Shown here: piece after piece, positions 21,412-22,918 of the stretch
How positions within the stretch are numbered: position 1 is the first letter of the stretch
Layout of the letters: each line of letters begins with the position of its first letter
Notes under the pieces: model-generated
The model's database searches: none
Told to the model about the DNA's origin: nothing
Seen by the model: only the letters and a program-made list of their open reading frames with translations
DNA from: an uncultured Clostridia bacterium
GTDB taxonomy: Bacteria; Bacillota; Clostridia; Christensenellales; Borkfalkiaceae
Assembly: GCA_934273135.1 (NCBI GenBank)
Contig: CAKQSU010000001.1
Span: 1-22,918 of the forward strand
Length of the DNA stretch: 22,918 nucleotides
Direction: 5' to 3'
Program-made: the position numbers and the translations under genes

Positions 21412-22753
21412 TATTGCGCCGATGTACGTGTATAAGCCGCTTTTCATGCTCGAACTAATCATCGCCGAAGCGTTGTTTTTAAACCTGCTTGACCGCCGCG
21501 ACAAGTTCGCGCTCAGGGTTTTTCTTTCCGTTCTCACTTGCTTTTGCGTGGCGTTTTTGATACCTCTGCCCGAATTTGCGTCCACCGCCTGGTATTCCAC
21601 CGCAATTTTCTTAGCGATGTTCATCGTAACGACGGCTATGGCGAAGTTCTGTTTTAAGGGCAGATTTTCTGACGTGGCGTTTTGTACCGTCACGGGCTAC
21701 ACCGTTCAACACATTCTGCAAATGCTTTTCGAACTCATAGACACGCTTTTCGGCTTTAAGGCGACGATAATATCGATGTTCTACTCGACAAAGCCCGTGG
21801 AAGAAGCCATATGGGGCGACCTGGCGCAAACGCTCGCGATTGTTTTTTTGTACATAGCAATCTACGCGGCGGGTTATTTTTTAACGCACAAGTACATCGT
21901 AAAAACGATAAAAAAGTACGGGATAATGGAAATAAAAACCGTGCCTATGCTTGCGTGCGCGTCCGCAATACTCTTTGTCGACATAGTTTTCAGTTCGATA
22001 TCGACTTATTCGTTGAATCTTTCCGGGAACAAAGCGGCGAGCCTTTTATTGGTTTTTTATAACCTTGCATGCTGTGTGATGGCGTTGGTGCTTTTGTTTG
22101 AATGGCCGCACAGAAAGGCTTTGGAAAGCGAGATTGCCGTTGCGAGCCGCATGAGAAAAATGGAAGAATCGCAGTATGAAGCTTCGCGCGGAAACATAGA
22201 GCGGTTCAACCTCAAATTCCACGACTTAAAGCATCAGATACGGCTCATTGCCGAGCGCGGCGAAGGCGGAGAGGAAGCGGTAAAAGAAATTGAGGACATA
22301 GTGAAAAATTACGATTCGAACTTCCGCACGAAAAACAACGCGCTAAACGTTATACTGACCGAAAAAAGCTTTCTTTGCAACAAAAAAGGCATACAGCTTT
22401 CCGCCGTTGCGGACGGCGAATCGCTTGCTTTTATGAAAGATTCCGACGTTTACTCGATGCTCGGCAACGTCATTGACAACGCGATTGAAGCGGTTGAAAG
22501 CCTGCCCGAGGAAAAACGCACGATAGGCGTTACCGTCAAAAAAATAAAAGGATTCGTGGTAGTGAGCGCGTATAATTATTTTTCGGGCGAGCTTAGCTTT
22601 GTTTCGGGCTTGCCCGCAACGACTAAAAAGGACGGCGCGTACCACGGTTACGGATTAAAAAGCGTTAAAGCGACAGTCGAAAAGTACGGCGGAGAAATGA
22701 ATATTTCCGCCGACAACGGGGTTTTTGAAGTAAACGTCGCATTTCCCGCATGA
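21404..22753 (+). CDS. GHKL sensor histidine kinase (AgrC/VirS-like), system 2
   Basis: A 449-residue membrane kinase. The start at 21404 is chosen because GGGAGG precedes it and the N-terminus then aligns with system 1 (MYVYKPLFMLELIIAEALF against ISIYKIVFMAELLIAESLF). Several hydrophobic segments cover residues 10-235. H273 in KFHDLKHQIRLI is the phosphoacceptor, N355 and N359 lie in GNVIDNAIEA, and HGYGLKSV is the G box. The sensor parts of the two kinases differ much more than the catalytic parts, suggesting different or diverged signals. No peptide-processing gene is adjacent. A hairpin follows at 22799-22830. It is paired with the overlapping response regulator. Confidence 0.92.
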   Translation: MFNIAPMYVYKPLFMLELIIAEALFLNLLDRRDKFALRVFLSVLTCFCVAFLIPLPEFASTAWYSTAIFLAMFIVTTAMAKFCFKGRFSDVAFCTVTGYTVQHILQMLFELIDTLFGFKATIISMFYSTKPVEEAIWGDLAQTLAIVFLYIAIYAAGYFLTHKYIVKTIKKYGIMEIKTVPMLACASAILFVDIVFSSISTYSLNLSGNKAASLLLVFYNLACCVMALVLLFEWPHRKALESEIAVASRMRKMEESQYEASRGNIERFNLKFHDLKHQIRLIAERGEGGEEAVKEIEDIVKNYDSNFRTKNNALNVILTEKSFLCNKKGIQLSAVADGESLAFMKDSDVYSMLGNVIDNAIEAVESLPEEKRTIGVTVKKIKGFVVVSAYNYFSGELSFVSGLPATTKKDGAYHGYGLKSVKATVEKYGGEMNISADNGVFEVNVAFPA

Positions 22754-22798
22754 GTGTTTAACGCTAAAAATCCTGAGTGTTTTTGCGCTAATATCAGA

Positions 22799-22830
22799 AA
22801 AGAACGGACGGCTTTTTTGTTCCGTTCTTT
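22799..22830. terminator. Hairpin downstream of the second two-component operon
   Basis: AAAGAACGGA (22799-22808) and TCCGTTCTTT (22821-22830) form a 10-bp stem. The T-run lies in the loop rather than after the stem, so it is only a possible terminator. Confidence 0.45.
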
Positions 22831-22866
22831 CACTTTTAAGCGTAAAAAAAGGAAAAATTTTTGCAA

Positions 22867-22895
22867 TTCGCGTTCGAAAAACGACAGTTCGCGTT
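22867..22895 (+). promoter_or_regulatory. 21-bp-spaced direct repeats at the window edge, candidate LytTR site
   Basis: TTCGCGTT occurs at 22867-22874 and 22888-22895, each followed by a GA-rich tail. The period is again exactly 21 bp. No gene follows within the window; this is probably the control region of the next gene downstream. Confidence 0.45.
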
Positions 22896-22918
22896 GAAAT
22901 TAAGACAAACGTTAAAAA

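Noticed and set aside
21049..21693. A 214-codon minus-strand frame opposite the second response regulator and kinase.
   Set aside because: It lies antisense to two well supported coding frames, has no recognisable domain, and no start signal.

Overview
The window looks like a chromosomal segment of a Clostridia-type Firmicute of moderate GC. The signs are strong AGGAGG-type ribosome binding sites, sigma-A promoters with 17-base spacers, lipoprotein signal peptides, AgrA/AgrC-style LytTR + GHKL two-component systems, an RsgI-like autoproteolytic anti-sigma protein, a Fe-S L-serine dehydratase, and many secreted carbohydrate-active proteins. A Christensenellales-like gut lineage would fit, but the sequence alone does not prove it. 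No rRNA, tRNA, CRISPR array or insertion sequence was seen.

Layout. (1) 1-1094, plus: the 3' end of a GH78 alpha-L-rhamnosidase. (2) 1299-3914, minus: an ECF sigma factor, a translationally coupled RsgI-like membrane anti-sigma protein, and then an acidic lipoprotein behind its own terminator-bounded interval. (3) 4082-6856, plus: a zinc/cadmium island with an ArsR/SmtB repressor, a free-standing HMA metal-binding protein and a P1B-2 export ATPase, with an internal terminator and a second SmtB-like operator before the ATPase. (4) 6951-11105, minus: three independently promoted genes, an M28 peptidase lipoprotein, a DUF234-type ATPase and L-serine dehydratase. (5) 11235-22753, plus: the most interesting region.

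Region 5 has two paralogous LytTR response regulator/GHKL kinase pairs (11473-13511 and 20695-22753). They flank a four-gene surface glycan operon (13696-20492): a lipoprotein with Big_3-like and carbohydrate-binding-like domains, a membrane-anchored domain-swapped GH3 glycosidase carrying a zinc-ribbon-like insertion, a 47-residue peptide, and a large secreted CBM-like protein. The two regulatory operons share an 88-89 bp promoter block. The glycan operon shares the core element AAAACCTATTGACAA and has two 11-bp direct repeats exactly 21 bp apart, ending 9 bp before its -35 box, which is the geometry of LytTR/AgrA binding sites. A similar 21-bp direct repeat lies at the right edge of the window, before whatever gene comes next. 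The inference is a self-contained signalling module in which peptide- or glycan-sensing kinases control a surface saccharide-capturing operon. No AgrB/AgrD genes are visible, so the signal is unknown.
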